A stretch of 64,000 bases of DNA, taken from NCBI RefSeq assembly GCF_000719555.1, contig NZ_JOGX01000033.1, forward strand, positions 1 to 64,000. Direction: 5' to 3'. Positions 17,580 through 27,284 of this stretch are shown in pieces. The stretch is from Streptomyces sp. NRRL F-5727 (lineage in GTDB: Bacteria; Actinomycetota; Actinomycetes; Streptomycetales; Streptomycetaceae). Positions within the stretch are counted from its first letter, which is position 1; each line of letters opens with the position of its first letter. Both the position numbers and the translations under genes were made by a program. The notes beneath the pieces are model-generated. The model was not told the DNA's origin. It saw only the letters and a program-made list of their open reading frames with translations, and made no database searches.

Positions 17580-17975
17580 GGACTGCCACGGCTCGACGAG
17601 GCCCCCGGCCTCGGCAGCGTCCGCGACGAGCTGTACGAGCTCTGCCGCCGCGTCCGCGACGTGATGAACTCGCGCCCCGGCCCGGCCCTGCGCGCGGTGC
17701 TTCACGAGTGCGACGAGGAAGCCTCCCTGCGCTTCCGCACCCTGATCGAGACGGGAGTCGTCGGGCTGTCGAAACGGCTCTTCGCCCACGTCCTGGAGCG
17801 TGGCATCGCACGTGGAGAGGTGCGTGCCGACGCCCTCGACGATCTCGTGCTCGACGTCATCCCGGCGCTGATGACGTACCGCTCCAAGGTGTGCGGCAGC
17901 GAATGGACCGACGCCGAGATGGCCGATGTCATCGACCGGATCATGGTTCCGCTGGTGCGCTCGGCGCCGGCCTGA
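17580..17975 (+). pseudogene. Remnant of a TetR-family regulator (C-terminal domain only)
   Basis: An open frame encodes LPRLDEAPGLGSVRDELYELCRRVRDVMNS to DVIDRIMVPLVRSAPA, a TetR C-terminal domain of the kind paired with MFS exporters. The DNA-binding helix-turn-helix is absent. The frame begins at the point where the minus-strand MFS remnant ends, so one deletion seems to have removed both N-termini and the shared promoter region. The first in-frame ATG (17661) would give a 104-aa fragment without DNA-binding ability. Confidence 0.87.
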
Positions 17976-18014
17976 CCGGGCCCGCGGCAGGGAGGCGGAG
18001 CGCTTGACGGGAAT

Positions 18015-18038
18015 CCGGGTACCGCACGCGGTACCCGG
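18015..18038. terminator. Hairpin after the TetR remnant
   Basis: CCGGGTACCG and CGGTACCCGG form a perfect 10-bp stem with a 4-nt loop. It lies between the dead regulator and the -10-like TAACCT (18044-18049) of rnhB, so it could also be an operator. Confidence 0.6.
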
Positions 18039-18059
18039 CGGCGTAACCTGTCAGGCGCC

Positions 18060-18767
18060 ATGCCGTACGAACCCCCTACTCACACCGTCGAGCGGTCGAT
18101 CCGAGCCACCACGGGCGCCAGGATCGTCGCCGGGGTCGACGAGGTCGGACGCGGGGCGTGGGCCGGGCCCGTCACCGTGTGCGCGGCCGTCACCGGTCTG
18201 CGCCGTCCCCCCGAGGGACTGACCGACTCCAAGCTGATCGCCCCGAAGCGGCGCGGCGAGCTCGCCGCCGAGCTGGAGCGCTGGGTCACCGCCTACGCGC
18301 TCGGCGAGGCGTCCCCGCAGGAGATCGACGAACTCGGGATGACCGCGGCCCTTCGCCTCGCGGCCGTCCGGGCCCTCGACGGCCTCCCGGTCCGACCGGA
18401 CGCGGTCATCCTCGACGGCAAGCACGACTACCTCGGCAGCCCCTGGCAGGTCCGCACGGTGATCAAGGGCGACCAGTCCTGCATCGCCGTCGCCGCGGCC
18501 TCCGTCATCGCCAAGGTGCGGCGGGACGCCCTGATGGCCCAGCTGGAGGCCGGCCCCGACTGTGCGGGCTACGGTTTCGCGGCCAACGCGGGCTACCCTT
18601 CGCCGGTCCACAAGGCCGCGCTCGAGGAGCTGGGGCCCACCCCGTACCACCGGCTCTCCTGGGCCTATCTGGACGCCATGCCCCGATGGCGCCACCTCAA
18701 GAAGGTCCGTCTCTCCGCGGAGGCGGCCGCTCTGGAGAGTGGGGGCCAACTCGGCTTCGACTTCTGA
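18060..18767 (+). CDS. rnhB: Ribonuclease HII
   Basis: RNase HII (235 aa) removes ribonucleotides from DNA and RNA-DNA hybrids. Catalytic residues are in VDEVGRG (Asp27, Glu28), LDGKHDYL and the later KVRRDALM region; [24 protein letters not shown] is a typical C-terminal segment. A TAACCT hexamer ends 10 nt before the ATG and there is no clear ribosome-binding site, so the transcript may be leaderless or nearly so. The PSPVHKAAL form resembles the second RNase HII-like type of actinomycetes, so the genome may carry another copy. Confidence 0.93.
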   Translation: MPYEPPTHTVERSIRATTGARIVAGVDEVGRGAWAGPVTVCAAVTGLRRPPEGLTDSKLIAPKRRGELAAELERWVTAYALGEASPQEIDELGMTAALRLAAVRALDGLPVRPDAVILDGKHDYLGSPWQVRTVIKGDQSCIAVAAASVIAKVRRDALMAQLEAGPDCAGYGFAANAGYPSPVHKAALEELGPTPYHRLSWAYLDAMPRWRHLKKVRLSAEAAALESGGQLGFDF

Positions 18768-18778
18768 TCTTCCGGCCG

Positions 18779-18802
18779 CGGGGCCTCACCGACGAGGCCC
18801 CG
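18779..18802 (+). terminator. Hairpin after rnhB
   Basis: CGGGGCCTC and GAGGCCCCG form a perfect 9-bp stem with a 6-nt loop, 11 nt after the rnhB stop. Confidence 0.8.
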
Positions 18803-18873
18803 ACGGACCGGGGGCGCACGTGTGTGCCCACCCGACGGTGCCGTCCGAAACGGCATTTGATAGACATCCACCC

Positions 18874-19500
18874 ATGCCTCTCTCTCCCGAGGAGCCTCAG
18901 ATTCACGAGAGCGCCCAGGGTCCTAGCGCCACCGCGGCCGCCGGCCGCCCCGCGCCGACCCCACGTCCCGTACCCGGTCCGCGTTCGGCGGCCTCCCCGC
19001 GTCCCGGTCGGCCGGGCCCCGGTTCGGCCCGCCCCGCCCCGCCGGCCCCGCGGCCCGTCCCGGGTCCGCCCGCTGCCAAGAACCGTGCGGAGAATCGTTC
19101 CGCTGACGGTGGCCCGCAGCTCCAGCTCATCCCGGCCCCGGTCGACGGCGCCCTCGACGCCGCCGAGGAGGCCCTCGATCTGCTCCTGGACAGCGGCCGG
19201 TCACCCGGCGACGTCCTGGTGCTCACCACCGGTGACCGCCACCCTTGGGCCGCGCACGAGCTGTCCTTCGGCGAGGCCGCCTACTGGGCCCAGCAGGACT
19301 CCGCCGAGGACGTGTTCTTCGCGGACGCCGCCTCCGTGGACCGCGTCGCCTCCCGTCCCGTGGTGATCGTCGCCGTCAACGGCGGTGACGACGAGGCGGT
19401 CGCCCGCGCGCTTCCGGTCGCCCGGTCGCGAGCGGGTGCGCTGCTCGTGGTCTGCGGTGACTCGCAGCGCGTCACCGCGGTGCTCGGCGCCGGGGTCTGA
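18874..19500 (+). CDS. Conserved streptomycete hypothetical protein
   Basis: 208-aa protein I recognise only as the kind of hypothetical conserved next to rnhB in Streptomyces. Residues 1-80 are a disordered Pro/Arg/Ala-rich region with repeated RPxPGP patterns. Residues 85-208 form a compact domain with alternating strands (DVLVLTTGD, VVIVAVNGGDDE, AGALLVVCGD), which looks like a Rossmann-type alpha/beta fold. No catalytic motif is evident. A TAGACA hexamer ends 7 nt before the ATG. No function is assigned. Confidence 0.75.
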   Translation: MPLSPEEPQIHESAQGPSATAAAGRPAPTPRPVPGPRSAASPRPGRPGPGSARPAPPAPRPVPGPPAAKNRAENRSADGGPQLQLIPAPVDGALDAAEEALDLLLDSGRSPGDVLVLTTGDRHPWAAHELSFGEAAYWAQQDSAEDVFFADAASVDRVASRPVVIVAVNGGDDEAVARALPVARSRAGALLVVCGDSQRVTAVLGAGV

Positions 19501-19551
19501 CCGGTCGCGTCTCCGCCGGACCGACAGCGGCCCGGCGGAGCGGCGGACGGT

Positions 19552-20178
19552 TCAGCGCGCCGCGGCCCTGCGCAGGGGCTCGGCCGCTCCGCCCGCCGTC
19601 CTCGGCGTGAGGTGACCGAGCTCGTCGTTCGGCTCGCCGAGTGCGAGCGGAGCGGAGTCCGAGCTCGGCCGACGGCCGCCCCGGCCCTCGCCGAAGACCT
19701 GCCAGCCGGCCTTGGTCAGGGTGATGTACGCGCCACAGCGCAGTCCGTGGAGCGTGCAGGCGTCGCGGAGCCCCCACATCCAGGCTCCGTCCTCCTCCGT
19801 CCAGCGCTCGTCACCGTCACGGCAGTACACCAGCACCGCGGTCCGCACCGGGGTGCGGCGCCGGAGGTCGTGCGGCACCACGCGCCGCAGATGGGCGAGG
19901 AGGGCGTTCCGGAACTCCCACCCGTCGGCGGGGCCGGGGCGGCGGACGAACGAGGCGCTCGCGGTGAGCCGCTCCTCGTGGTCGAGCACCGCCACGACCG
20001 CGGTCGTGGGCAGGGGACGATGGCGGGAGTGCAGTCCGCTCACGACCTCACGCGGACTGCGCAGCAAGGGAACTCCGGCCGCGGCCCAGTCGGCCGGCTC
20101 CACCATCCGGGCGAGACGGCTCGCAGAGGCGGAGTTCGAGCCGAGCGAGGTGGTGGACGGAGCGAATCCGAGGGTCAC
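19552..20178 (-). CDS. Conserved hypothetical protein
   Basis: 208-aa protein without a recognised domain. It contains TTAVVAVLDHEERLTASASFVR and RTAVLVYCRDGDERWTEEDGAWMWGLRDACTLHGLRCG, which read as alternating beta-strands and helices, and two cysteines near the centre. This suggests a small cytoplasmic alpha/beta protein of the RadC-like DUF kind, but that is weak. The GTG start is strongly supported by AAGGGAGGACC immediately upstream. It is transcribed in the same direction as recQ, separated from that gene by 228 nt in which no gene is seen. Confidence 0.72.
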   Translation of the reverse strand: MTLGFAPSTTSLGSNSASASRLARMVEPADWAAAGVPLLRSPREVVSGLHSRHRPLPTTAVVAVLDHEERLTASASFVRRPGPADGWEFRNALLAHLRRVVPHDLRRRTPVRTAVLVYCRDGDERWTEEDGAWMWGLRDACTLHGLRCGAYITLTKAGWQVFGEGRGGRRPSSDSAPLALGEPNDELGHLTPRTAGGAAEPLRRAAAR

Positions 20179-20406
20179 GGTCCTCCCTTCGGATACGCGC
20201 CCGCGAGGCGGGCAAGGTCGGGTGAGGGCGCAGCACGGCACAGTCCTTCCGGACCGCTTCGAGCCGTGTGGGGCGGTTCCCCAATTCTGGCTTGGCCCGA
20301 GCGGGGGCGGCAACGAGCAATTGAGGCGGCTGACGGTAATGAACCGTTATGCCACTGATATCCCTGCCCAGTTACCCAGTATTCACTCGCCGTTCCCCAA
20401 CCCTTC

Positions 20407-22590
20407 TCAACCCTGAACGGCGAGCACCAGAGGAAAGACTCCTTCCGCTCCGGAACGGAGCAGCAGCCGGGCGGCCACGGCCAGGGTCCAGCCGGTGTCG
20501 GACAGGTCGTCCACCAGGAGCACGGGACCGCCGGCCGCGGCCACCCGCTCAGCGACTCCGGGCGGCACCTCCAGGGCCCGGTGCAGCCCGATCACGCGCT
20601 GGGCGCTGTTGGTCCGGGACAGGTGCGTGTTCTCCGCCTCGGGCACGTACTCCACCGCTCCGAGCAGGGGCATCCGCCCGATCTCGGCGATCCGTGCGCC
20701 CAGCGAGCCGACCAGGGCCGGGCGCCGCCGCGAGGCGACCGTGACCACACCGGCCGGCCGCGGCGGGGCGTCGGAGCCGCCGGACGCCCAACCGCCGGGC
20801 CCCTTCGCCCAGTCGGCGAGCACCTGGACCACGGCCTGCACCACATCGTCCGGCACCGGCCCGTCCGGCGTCGACTCGGCCAGCAGCGGCCGGAGCCGGT
20901 TGCCCCAGCCGATGTCCGACAGCCGTCCGAGGGCACGGCCGGCGAACGCCTGCTCGCCCGCCGGGATGCGGCCCTTCAGATCGACTCCCGCGGCGGCCAG
21001 CCCCGTCGGCCACATCCGGCGCGGTTCCACCTCCACGCCGGGACGGCCCAGTTCGCCCCGGGCCGCGTCCAGCGCCGCGCCCGTCACCTTCGGGTCGAAC
21101 CGTGGGCCCGCGCAGTTGTCGCAGCGACCGCAGGGCGCGGCCGCCTCGTCGTCCAGCCGGCGCCGCAGGAACTCCATGCGGCAGCCGGTCGTGGTGGCGT
21201 ACTCGCGCATCGCCTGCTGCTCGGCGGAACGCTGTCGGGCCACCCACGCGTACCGTTCGGTGTCGTACACCCACGGCTGTCCGGTGCTCTCCCAGCCGCC
21301 CTTGACGCGCCGCACGGCGCCGTCCACGTCCAGGACCTTGAGCATGGTCTCCAGCCGGGTCCGGCGCAGTTCGACCAGCGGCTCGAGGGCGGGCAGCGAC
21401 ATCGGCCGGCCCGCGTCGGCGAGCACGGCGAGGGTCCGGCGCACCAGTTCCTCCGGCGGGAAGGCGACGGAGGCGAAGTACTGCCAGATCGCCTCGTCCT
21501 CCTTGCCCGGCAGCAGCAGCACCTCCGCGTGTTCCACCCCACGTCCGGCGCGGCCGACCTGCTGGTAGTACGCGATGGGGGAGGACGGCGAGCCGAGGTG
21601 CACGACGAAGCCGAGGTCCGGCTTGTCGAAGCCCATGCCGAGCGCCGAGGTCGCCACCAGCGCCTTCACCCGGTTCGCCAGCAGGTCCTCCTCGGCCTGC
21701 TGGCGGTCCGCGTTCTCCGTGCGTCCGGTGTACGAGGCGACCGTGTGCCCGCACTGGCGGAGGTAGGCCGTGACCTCCTCGGCCGCCGCGACGGTCAGCG
21801 TGTAGACGATGCCGGAGCCGGGCAGCTCGTGGAGGTGGTCGGCGAGCCAGGCCAGGCGGTGGGCCGCGTCCGGCAGGGTGACCACGCCGAGGCTGAGCGA
21901 CTCGCGGTCCAGCGGGCCGCGCAGGACGAGGGCGTCGGTGCCCGCGCCGGTGCCGAGCTGTTCGGCGACGTCCGCGGTCACCCGGGCGTTCGCGGTGGCG
22001 GTGGTCGCGAGCACCGGCACTCCGGCCGGAAGGTCGGCCAGCATGGTGCGCAGCCGTCGGTAGTCGGGCCGGAAGTCGTGTCCCCAGTCGGAGATGCAGT
22101 GCGCCTCGTCCACCACCAGTAGTCCCGTGGCGGCGGCCAGCCGCGGCAGGACCTGGTCGCGGAAGTCCGGATTGTTCAGCCGCTCGGGGGAGACGAGCAG
22201 GACGTCGACCTCGCCGGCGGCGATCTCCTCCTGGACGCTCTCCCACTCCTCCGAGTTCGACGAGTTGATCGTGCGCGCCCGGATTCCCGCCCGGGCCGCC
22301 GCGTCCACCTGGTTGCGCATGAGCGCGAGCAGCGGCGACACGATGACCGTGGGCCCGCTGCCGCGCTCGCGCAGCAGGGAGGTCGCCACGAAGTACACGG
22401 CGGACTTGCCCCAGCCGGTCCGCTGGACGACCAGCGCCCTGCGGTGGTCGGCGACCAGCGCCTCGATGGCGCGCCACTGGTCCTCACGGAGTCTCGCCGT
22501 GCCGGTCGGGTCTCCGACGAGTCGGGCCAGTACGGCGTCGGCGGCGGTGCGGAGCGCTGCGCGGTCTTCCGGGAGGTCTGCGTGGGTCAT
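20407..22590 (-). CDS. RecQ-family DNA helicase with C-terminal phosphoribosyltransferase-like domain
   Basis: 727-aa ATP-dependent 3'-5' DNA helicase of the RecQ type. Walker A is QRTGWGKS (56-63) and DEAHC is at 161-165. [17 protein letters not shown] and [11 protein letters not shown] are motifs V and VI. The zinc-binding module has the expected four cysteines (C in [10 protein letters not shown], then PCGRCDNC). There is no HRDC domain. Instead the C-terminus ends with [22 protein letters not shown] (about 689-710), which matches the PRPP-binding signature of phosphoribosyltransferases, preceded by the [19 protein letters not shown] region. The start chosen is the ATG opening MTHADLPED; an ATG 9 nt upstream is equally possible. 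It is divergent from the DUF4192 gene. Confidence 0.92.
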   Translation of the reverse strand: MTHADLPEDRAALRTAADAVLARLVGDPTGTARLREDQWRAIEALVADHRRALVVQRTGWGKSAVYFVATSLLRERGSGPTVIVSPLLALMRNQVDAAARAGIRARTINSSNSEEWESVQEEIAAGEVDVLLVSPERLNNPDFRDQVLPRLAAATGLLVVDEAHCISDWGHDFRPDYRRLRTMLADLPAGVPVLATTATANARVTADVAEQLGTGAGTDALVLRGPLDRESLSLGVVTLPDAAHRLAWLADHLHELPGSGIVYTLTVAAAEEVTAYLRQCGHTVASYTGRTENADRQQAEEDLLANRVKALVATSALGMGFDKPDLGFVVHLGSPSSPIAYYQQVGRAGRGVEHAEVLLLPGKEDEAIWQYFASVAFPPEELVRRTLAVLADAGRPMSLPALEPLVELRRTRLETMLKVLDVDGAVRRVKGGWESTGQPWVYDTERYAWVARQRSAEQQAMREYATTTGCRMEFLRRRLDDEAAAPCGRCDNCAGPRFDPKVTGAALDAARGELGRPGVEVEPRRMWPTGLAAAGVDLKGRIPAGEQAFAGRALGRLSDIGWGNRLRPLLAESTPDGPVPDDVVQAVVQVLADWAKGPGGWASGGSDAPPRPAGVVTVASRRRPALVGSLGARIAEIGRMPLLGAVEYVPEAENTHLSRTNSAQRVIGLHRALEVPPGVAERVAAAGGPVLLVDDLSDTGWTLAVAARLLLRSGAEGVFPLVLAVQG

Positions 22591-22731
22591 GCGTCCCATG
22601 CAACCCGATGCCTCGGACATTCGGCGAACGCGCCGGCGATCTGTGGACAGTGCATATCGGTTCATCAGGTCGTATGAGTTAGTTATCCACAGGGGTTGTC
22701 GGAAATCGGAGATCACGAGACGGTCCTCGCC

Positions 22732-24123
22732 ATGAACGCGAACCACCACGAAATCAGCGCATCCACCCGAGGCCAGCAGATCACCCTGCGCAGCGCCGCC
22801 GAGCTCGCCGACGCCCTGCCGTTCGTCCTCGGCTTCCACCCGACCGATTCGATCGTGCTCGTCGCCCTGCACGGCGCGAACGGACGCTTCGGCGGCCGGG
22901 TCAGGATCGGCATTCCCCGCTCGCCCGGCGAGTGGGACTCCACCGCGGACCACCTCGCCGAATGTCTCGTCGAGACATCGGCCCAGCGCACCTCGCCCCC
23001 CGACGGCATCGTCGGCTTCCTCTGCCAGGACCCGTCGTCCGACGAGACCGCCGGCGAGGTCTACGAGCGGCTGCGGCCGCTCGCCCAGCGGCTCCGGACC
23101 GCCTGCGGAGCCCTCGACATCCCCGTCTACGAGGTGCTGTGCATCTCCGGCGGCCGCCACTTCTCGTACTGCTGCCCCGACGAGCGCTGCTGCCCGCCCG
23201 ACGGCACCCCCCTCGCCCTCACCGGCACCTCGGTCATGGCCGCCGCGGCGGCGTACGCGGGAATCCAGGTGCGCGGCTCGCTGCGGGAGATGGAGGCCCG
23301 CTTCAAGCCCACCGGCGCACCCGGGGAGGCACAGCAGCGATCCGCGCTCGATGCCGCCGCGGCCCGGATCGTCCCCCTCGTCGTGGACGGAGCGGAGGAG
23401 CAGGGCAAGGCGCGACTGCGGGATACGACCCTGGCCCTCGCGGGCCGGCTCCTGGGCAGGTTCGCCGAACCGCCGCGCCAGGTCGGGCCGGACGGCGTCC
23501 GCCGCGGCCAGGCGGCGATCGACGCCGACGACGACGCCCGCGTCGAGCCCGCCGAGGCTGCCGCGGTCATCCTCGGGCTCCAGGACCGGATCGCCCGCGA
23601 CCGCCTCGCCGAATGGATGGAGGGAGCCGAGGGCCTCGCCGCCGTGCGGCTCTGGCGCGTCCTCGCTCGGCGCTGTGTCGCCCCCTACCAGGAGTACGCC
23701 GCCGCCCCTCTGACCCTCGCCGGCTGGGCCGCCTGGTCCACCGGCGACGAACCCACCGCGCGCGTCGCCCTCAACCTCGCCCTGGACGCGGATCCCGAGT
23801 ACGTCTTCGCGCGGCTGCTGCACCAGGCGTGCAACGAGGGCCTCGCGCCCGAATCGCTACGCTCCTGCCTGCGCGGCGAACGGGAGAACCGCGTGGCGGC
23901 GGAGAAGACCGCCGCCGCGCACGCCCGCCGCACCCGGACCCGGACCCGCACCCGAGGCGCCCGGCCCGGCGGACCGCGGCCGGCGCTCCCGAAGGCGGGG
24001 GCGGGCGGCGTCCGGCGGGGACGCGGGGCGCCGGGTTCGCGGCCTGCCGGGCGTGCCTCCACTCGGCCGGGCGGCCCCGCCCCGCGGCACGGGGGCCGGC
24101 GCGGCACGAGGAGTGGCCGATGA
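22732..24123 (+). CDS. DUF4192 domain protein
   Basis: 463-aa protein of the actinobacterial DUF4192 family, function unknown. The domain occupies most of the protein: [34 protein letters not shown] near the N-terminus, [30 protein letters not shown] in the middle (Cys-rich, possible metal site), and the C-terminal tetratricopeptide-like [39 protein letters not shown]. The last 70 residues are an Arg/Pro/Gly-rich disordered tail starting with an RTRTRTR run. The ATG is preceded by a modest GAGACGG. An in-frame TTG at 22696 is less likely. It is divergent from recQ across a 141-nt gap. The stop overlaps a well-placed ATG of the next reading frame. Confidence 0.85.
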   Translation: MNANHHEISASTRGQQITLRSAAELADALPFVLGFHPTDSIVLVALHGANGRFGGRVRIGIPRSPGEWDSTADHLAECLVETSAQRTSPPDGIVGFLCQDPSSDETAGEVYERLRPLAQRLRTACGALDIPVYEVLCISGGRHFSYCCPDERCCPPDGTPLALTGTSVMAAAAAYAGIQVRGSLREMEARFKPTGAPGEAQQRSALDAAAARIVPLVVDGAEEQGKARLRDTTLALAGRLLGRFAEPPRQVGPDGVRRGQAAIDADDDARVEPAEAAAVILGLQDRIARDRLAEWMEGAEGLAAVRLWRVLARRCVAPYQEYAAAPLTLAGWAAWSTGDEPTARVALNLALDADPEYVFARLLHQACNEGLAPESLRSCLRGERENRVAAEKTAAAHARRTRTRTRTRGARPGGPRPALPKAGAGGVRRGRGAPGSRPAGRASTRPGGPAPRHGGRRGTRSGR

Positions 24124-24238
24124 CGACCGTGACCCCGCACACCACCCGACCGTTCACGTCTGTGGCGGAGCCGGGCGAGCCGTGCCGCCGACACCCTGCC
24201 GGCCGTCCGGATCGCACAGAGAGCACGCCGCACCCCTC
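24120..24238 (+). other. Probable original start of the debranching-enzyme gene in another frame
   Basis: An ATG overlapping the DUF4192 stop (ATGA) is preceded by GAGGAG at 6 nt spacing, the best translation start in this area. The frame encodes [20 protein letters not shown] with streptomycete-like third positions. The hydrolase frame 119 nt later has no ribosome-binding site. A one-base loss (or equivalent) near 24200-24260 would join the two. It could instead be a short leader peptide. Confidence 0.45.
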
Positions 24239-26287
24239 ATGGTCCTCAGCCCTGTCCCGGCCCCCGGACGCACGGCGGAACAGCCCACCGGGCAAGCTCC
24301 CACGGTCGGCGCCCCCGCCACCCCCGGGACCCGCCCCGGGGAACTTCCCCCGGTCCACGACGCCCTGCTCTGCGTGGCCCTGCCCGGCTTCGCCGTCTCT
24401 CCCCGGCACGGCCAGCTCACCGGGCACGGCCCCGAGGGCGTGTACGCGTCGGGGCGGCGGCTCCTCTCCCGCAGCGTGCTGCGGATCGCCGGACGCGAGC
24501 CCGTCCCCCTCCAGGGACGGCTCGCCGCCGCGGACCGGGCCGTGTTCGTCGGCGCCCTCCGGGTCCCGGGCGACACCGGTCCCGACCCGACGCTCACCGT
24601 CGAACGCTCCCGGGGCGCCGACGGAGCGGAGCGGATCACCCTCCGCAGCGCCGCCCCCCGCCCCGTCCGCCTCCCGGTGGAGCTCGCTCTGGGCACGGAT
24701 CTCGCGGAGCTGGCCGCGGTCGCGTCCGGCAGGGACCGGCCCGAGCTCAGGGCCAGCGTCCACGGCACCGGTCTCCGCTGGGCCGCCCCCGACGGACGGT
24801 CCGTCGCCGTCACGGCCGACCCGGCGCCCATGGACGCCCTGGCGGCGGCGGGGGTCCTCCGCTGGGAAACCGATCTCGCCCCCGGCGCCGCACTCACCCT
24901 TCACCTCCGCCTCCACGCCGGGCGGGCCCCCGGCGCGGCCCCGCCCGGCGGGCGCCCCGGCGGCCACCTGCTCTCCGAGGCGCAGGCGGAAGGCGACGAC
25001 CGCCGGCCCGGGGAACTGCTCCGCGTCTCCGTCGAGGACCTGCGGGCCCTCCTCCAGCGCGATCCCGCGCACCCCGCCGACGTCCATCTCGCGGCCGGCG
25101 TCCCGTGGCGCTGCGGGCCCGTCACCGCGGAGGCCCTCTGGGCGGCCCGCATGGTCCTGCCGCTCGGCACCCGGCTCGCCGTCACAACGCTCCGCGCCCT
25201 CGGCCGCACCCAGCTCACCGCAGGAGCCGAGGCAGGGCGCATCCCCGGCCCGCTGCGGGACGCCGGTCCACACCTCCCGCCCCGCTGCACCGGAGTCGAG
25301 GCCACCCTCGCCTTCCCCGTCGTCCTCGCCGAGGCGCGACGGTGGGGTCTCCCCGCGGCCGACCTCGACGAGCTCCTTCCGGTGGCGGAGCGCTGCCTCG
25401 GCTGGCTGCGCCGCGGCCTCGACGCGGACGGGCTCCTCCCGGACCCGGCTCCCGGCGGGCCCTGGCGGGCCGAGACCCAGGCCCACGCCCACCGGGCCGC
25501 CCTGCTCGGTGCCGACCTCCTCGACGCCTGCGGGCGTCCCGGCGGGGACGACCTCAGGGCGGCGGCCCGCACCCTCCGCGAGCGGTTCCGCGGCGCCTTC
25601 TGGCTCGACGACCCGTCCGGCGGCCGGCCCGCCGCCGTCCGGGCGCCGGAGGGGCGCGCCCGGCCCCAGCTCGGCGGATGGGCCGCCCACCTCCTCGACA
25701 CCGGGCTCCTCGACGGCGGCCGGTACGCCCAGGGGCTGCTCGACCGGGCGGAGACCGAACAGGTCGCCCGGCTGCTCGGCACCCCGGCGCTCGACTCGGG
25801 CTGGGGGCTGCGCGGCCTCGGCGCCAGGGAACCGGGCCACAACCCGTTCGGACACCGGGCCGGAGCCGTCCGCGTCCACGAGACGGCCGTCGCCGTCTCG
25901 GGACTGGCCGCCGCCGGATACGAGAAGGAGGCGACCGCCCTGCTGCGGGGCCTCCTCGACGCCGCCGAGCACTTCGGCCACCGGCTGCCCGAGATGTACG
26001 CGGGCGAGCAGCGCACCGCGGGCGCCCACCCCGTGCCGCACCCGGCCGCCTGCCGGCCCGCCGCCGTCGCGGCCGCCGGAGCGGTCCACGCGCTCGCCGC
26101 CCTGGTCGGGATCCGCCCCGACGCCCCCGGCGGGAGCGTCGCCGTCCAGCCGATGTCCTCCGCGCCGCTGGGGGCGATCCGGTTCTCGGGGCTCGTGGTC
26201 GCCGGCGAACCCTTCGCCGTACGGGTGAGCCGCCTCGGACTCGGTATGGTCGAGGAGGCCGCCGAGGGTCTGCAGCTGGGGGTGTGA
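24239..26287 (+). CDS. Glycogen-debranching-type glycoside hydrolase
   Basis: About 682 aa, with the layout of actinobacterial proteins annotated as glycogen debranching N-terminal domain proteins. The N-terminal beta domain starts VHDALLCVALPGFAVSPRHGQLTGHGPEGVYASGRRLLSR (about 40-80). The (alpha/alpha)6 catalytic barrel occupies the second half. Recognisable pieces are DADGLLPDPAPGGPWRAETQAHAHRA, GGWAAHLLDTGLLD, GWGLRGLGAREPGHNPFGHRAGAVRVHETA and LPEMYAGEQR near the end. A bacterial GDE would act on alpha-glucans such as glycogen or trehalose-related polymers. The ATG used has no ribosome-binding site; a better start exists in another frame 119 nt upstream (see separate entry). It is followed by a Nudix-type regulator after about 108 nt. 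Confidence 0.82.
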   Translation: MVLSPVPAPGRTAEQPTGQAPTVGAPATPGTRPGELPPVHDALLCVALPGFAVSPRHGQLTGHGPEGVYASGRRLLSRSVLRIAGREPVPLQGRLAAADRAVFVGALRVPGDTGPDPTLTVERSRGADGAERITLRSAAPRPVRLPVELALGTDLAELAAVASGRDRPELRASVHGTGLRWAAPDGRSVAVTADPAPMDALAAAGVLRWETDLAPGAALTLHLRLHAGRAPGAAPPGGRPGGHLLSEAQAEGDDRRPGELLRVSVEDLRALLQRDPAHPADVHLAAGVPWRCGPVTAEALWAARMVLPLGTRLAVTTLRALGRTQLTAGAEAGRIPGPLRDAGPHLPPRCTGVEATLAFPVVLAEARRWGLPAADLDELLPVAERCLGWLRRGLDADGLLPDPAPGGPWRAETQAHAHRAALLGADLLDACGRPGGDDLRAAARTLRERFRGAFWLDDPSGGRPAAVRAPEGRARPQLGGWAAHLLDTGLLDGGRYAQGLLDRAETEQVARLLGTPALDSGWGLRGLGAREPGHNPFGHRAGAVRVHETAVAVSGLAAAGYEKEATALLRGLLDAAEHFGHRLPEMYAGEQRTAGAHPVPHPAACRPAAVAAAGAVHALAALVGIRPDAPGGSVAVQPMSSAPLGAIRFSGLVVAGEPFAVRVSRLGLGMVEEAAEGLQLGV

Positions 26288-26362
26288 CGGATGCCGGGCA
26301 CGGAGACGAGGAAGCGCTCGCGACCGGGTGACGAAGTCACGGTCGGAGAGCACGCGGGGCGT

Positions 26363-26389
26363 GTTTATCGTCAGGAAGACGACTATGAT
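26363..26389 (+). promoter_or_regulatory. Promoter with palindrome in the spacer, before the NrtR-type gene
   Basis: TCGTCAGGAAGACGA (26368-26382) is a 5-bp inverted repeat with a 5-nt centre. It lies directly before a strong -10, TATGAT (26384-26389), with GTTTAT-like sequence about 17 nt further up. The -10 ends 6 nt before the ATG. A protein bound here would block the promoter. Confidence 0.65.
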
Positions 26390-26395
26390 CGCGGC

Positions 26396-27160
26396 ATGTC
26401 TCCCTACGACCCGTCGGCCTTCCCGCCCTTCGCTGTCACCGTCGACCTGGTCGTCCTCACCGTGCGGAGCCACGCACTGTGCACCCTGGTCGTCCGTAGG
26501 GGAGAAGCGCCGTTCCAGGGGCGGTGGGCACTGCCCGGAGGCTTCGTCCGCGACGACGAGGACCTCGGCGCCGCCGCCGCGCGCGAGCTGGCCGAGGAGA
26601 CCGGGCTGTGCGCCCACGACCCGTCGGCGCCCCAGCCCGTGCCGGACAACGGCGCCCACCTCGAACAGCTCGCCACCTACGGGGCGCCCGAGCGCGACCC
26701 GCGGATGCGGGTGGTGAGCGTCGCACACCTCGCGCTCGCCCCCGACCTGCCCGCGCCCCGGCCCGGCGGCGACGCCCACAGCGCGCGCTGGGCGCCCGTG
26801 GAGGAGCTGCTCGACCAGGCGCGGGCGGCGGGGAGCGACTCTCCGGACGCGCTCGCCTTCGACCACGCCCAGATCCTCTCCGACGGGGTGGAGCGGGCCC
26901 GCTCCAAGATCGAGTACTCCTCGCTCGCCACCGCGTTCTGCCCGCCCGAGTTCACCGTCGGCGAGCTGCGCCGGGTCTACGAAGCCGTCTGGGGCGTCTC
27001 GCTCGACCCGCGCAACTTCCACCGCAAGGTCACCGGCACCCCCGGCTTCCTCGTCCCGACCGGAGGGACCACCACCCGTCAGGGAGGGCGCCCCGCCCAG
27101 CTGTTCAGGGCCGGCGGCGCCACCCTGCTCAACCCGCCGATGCTGCGCCCCGAGGTCTGA
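26396..27160 (+). CDS. Nudix-domain transcriptional regulator (NrtR type)
   Basis: 254-aa protein with an N-terminal Nudix domain and a C-terminal winged helix, the architecture of NrtR regulators. These sense ADP-ribose and usually control NAD metabolism genes. The Nudix box runs from Gly49 (GFVRDDEDL) to REL..EET (63-69). [20 protein letters not shown] follows. The C-terminal [47 protein letters not shown] is the wing domain. The ATG is chosen because TATGAT ends 6 nt upstream (likely leaderless). A dyad in the promoter spacer suggests autoregulation. Its Nudix box is complete, so it may hydrolyse rather than only bind its ligand. Targets are unknown, as no NAD genes lie alongside. Confidence 0.85.
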   Translation: MSPYDPSAFPPFAVTVDLVVLTVRSHALCTLVVRRGEAPFQGRWALPGGFVRDDEDLGAAAARELAEETGLCAHDPSAPQPVPDNGAHLEQLATYGAPERDPRMRVVSVAHLALAPDLPAPRPGGDAHSARWAPVEELLDQARAAGSDSPDALAFDHAQILSDGVERARSKIEYSSLATAFCPPEFTVGELRRVYEAVWGVSLDPRNFHRKVTGTPGFLVPTGGTTTRQGGRPAQLFRAGGATLLNPPMLRPEV

Positions 27161-27284
27161 GGGGCACACGGATCCGCCGCCCCCGAGGCGGCAACCCTGC
27201 GGCAAAAGTCCGAAATCTGGCGTTATCTTGCTGCGGTAGCGCCGCCCTGCCTGCGGAGCGGTGACACCTACCGCGAGAGAAGCG

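Noticed and set aside
18004..18009. TTGACG as a -35 for rnhB
   Set aside because: It lies 34 nt from the TAACCT hexamer, too far for one promoter, and a hairpin stands between them.
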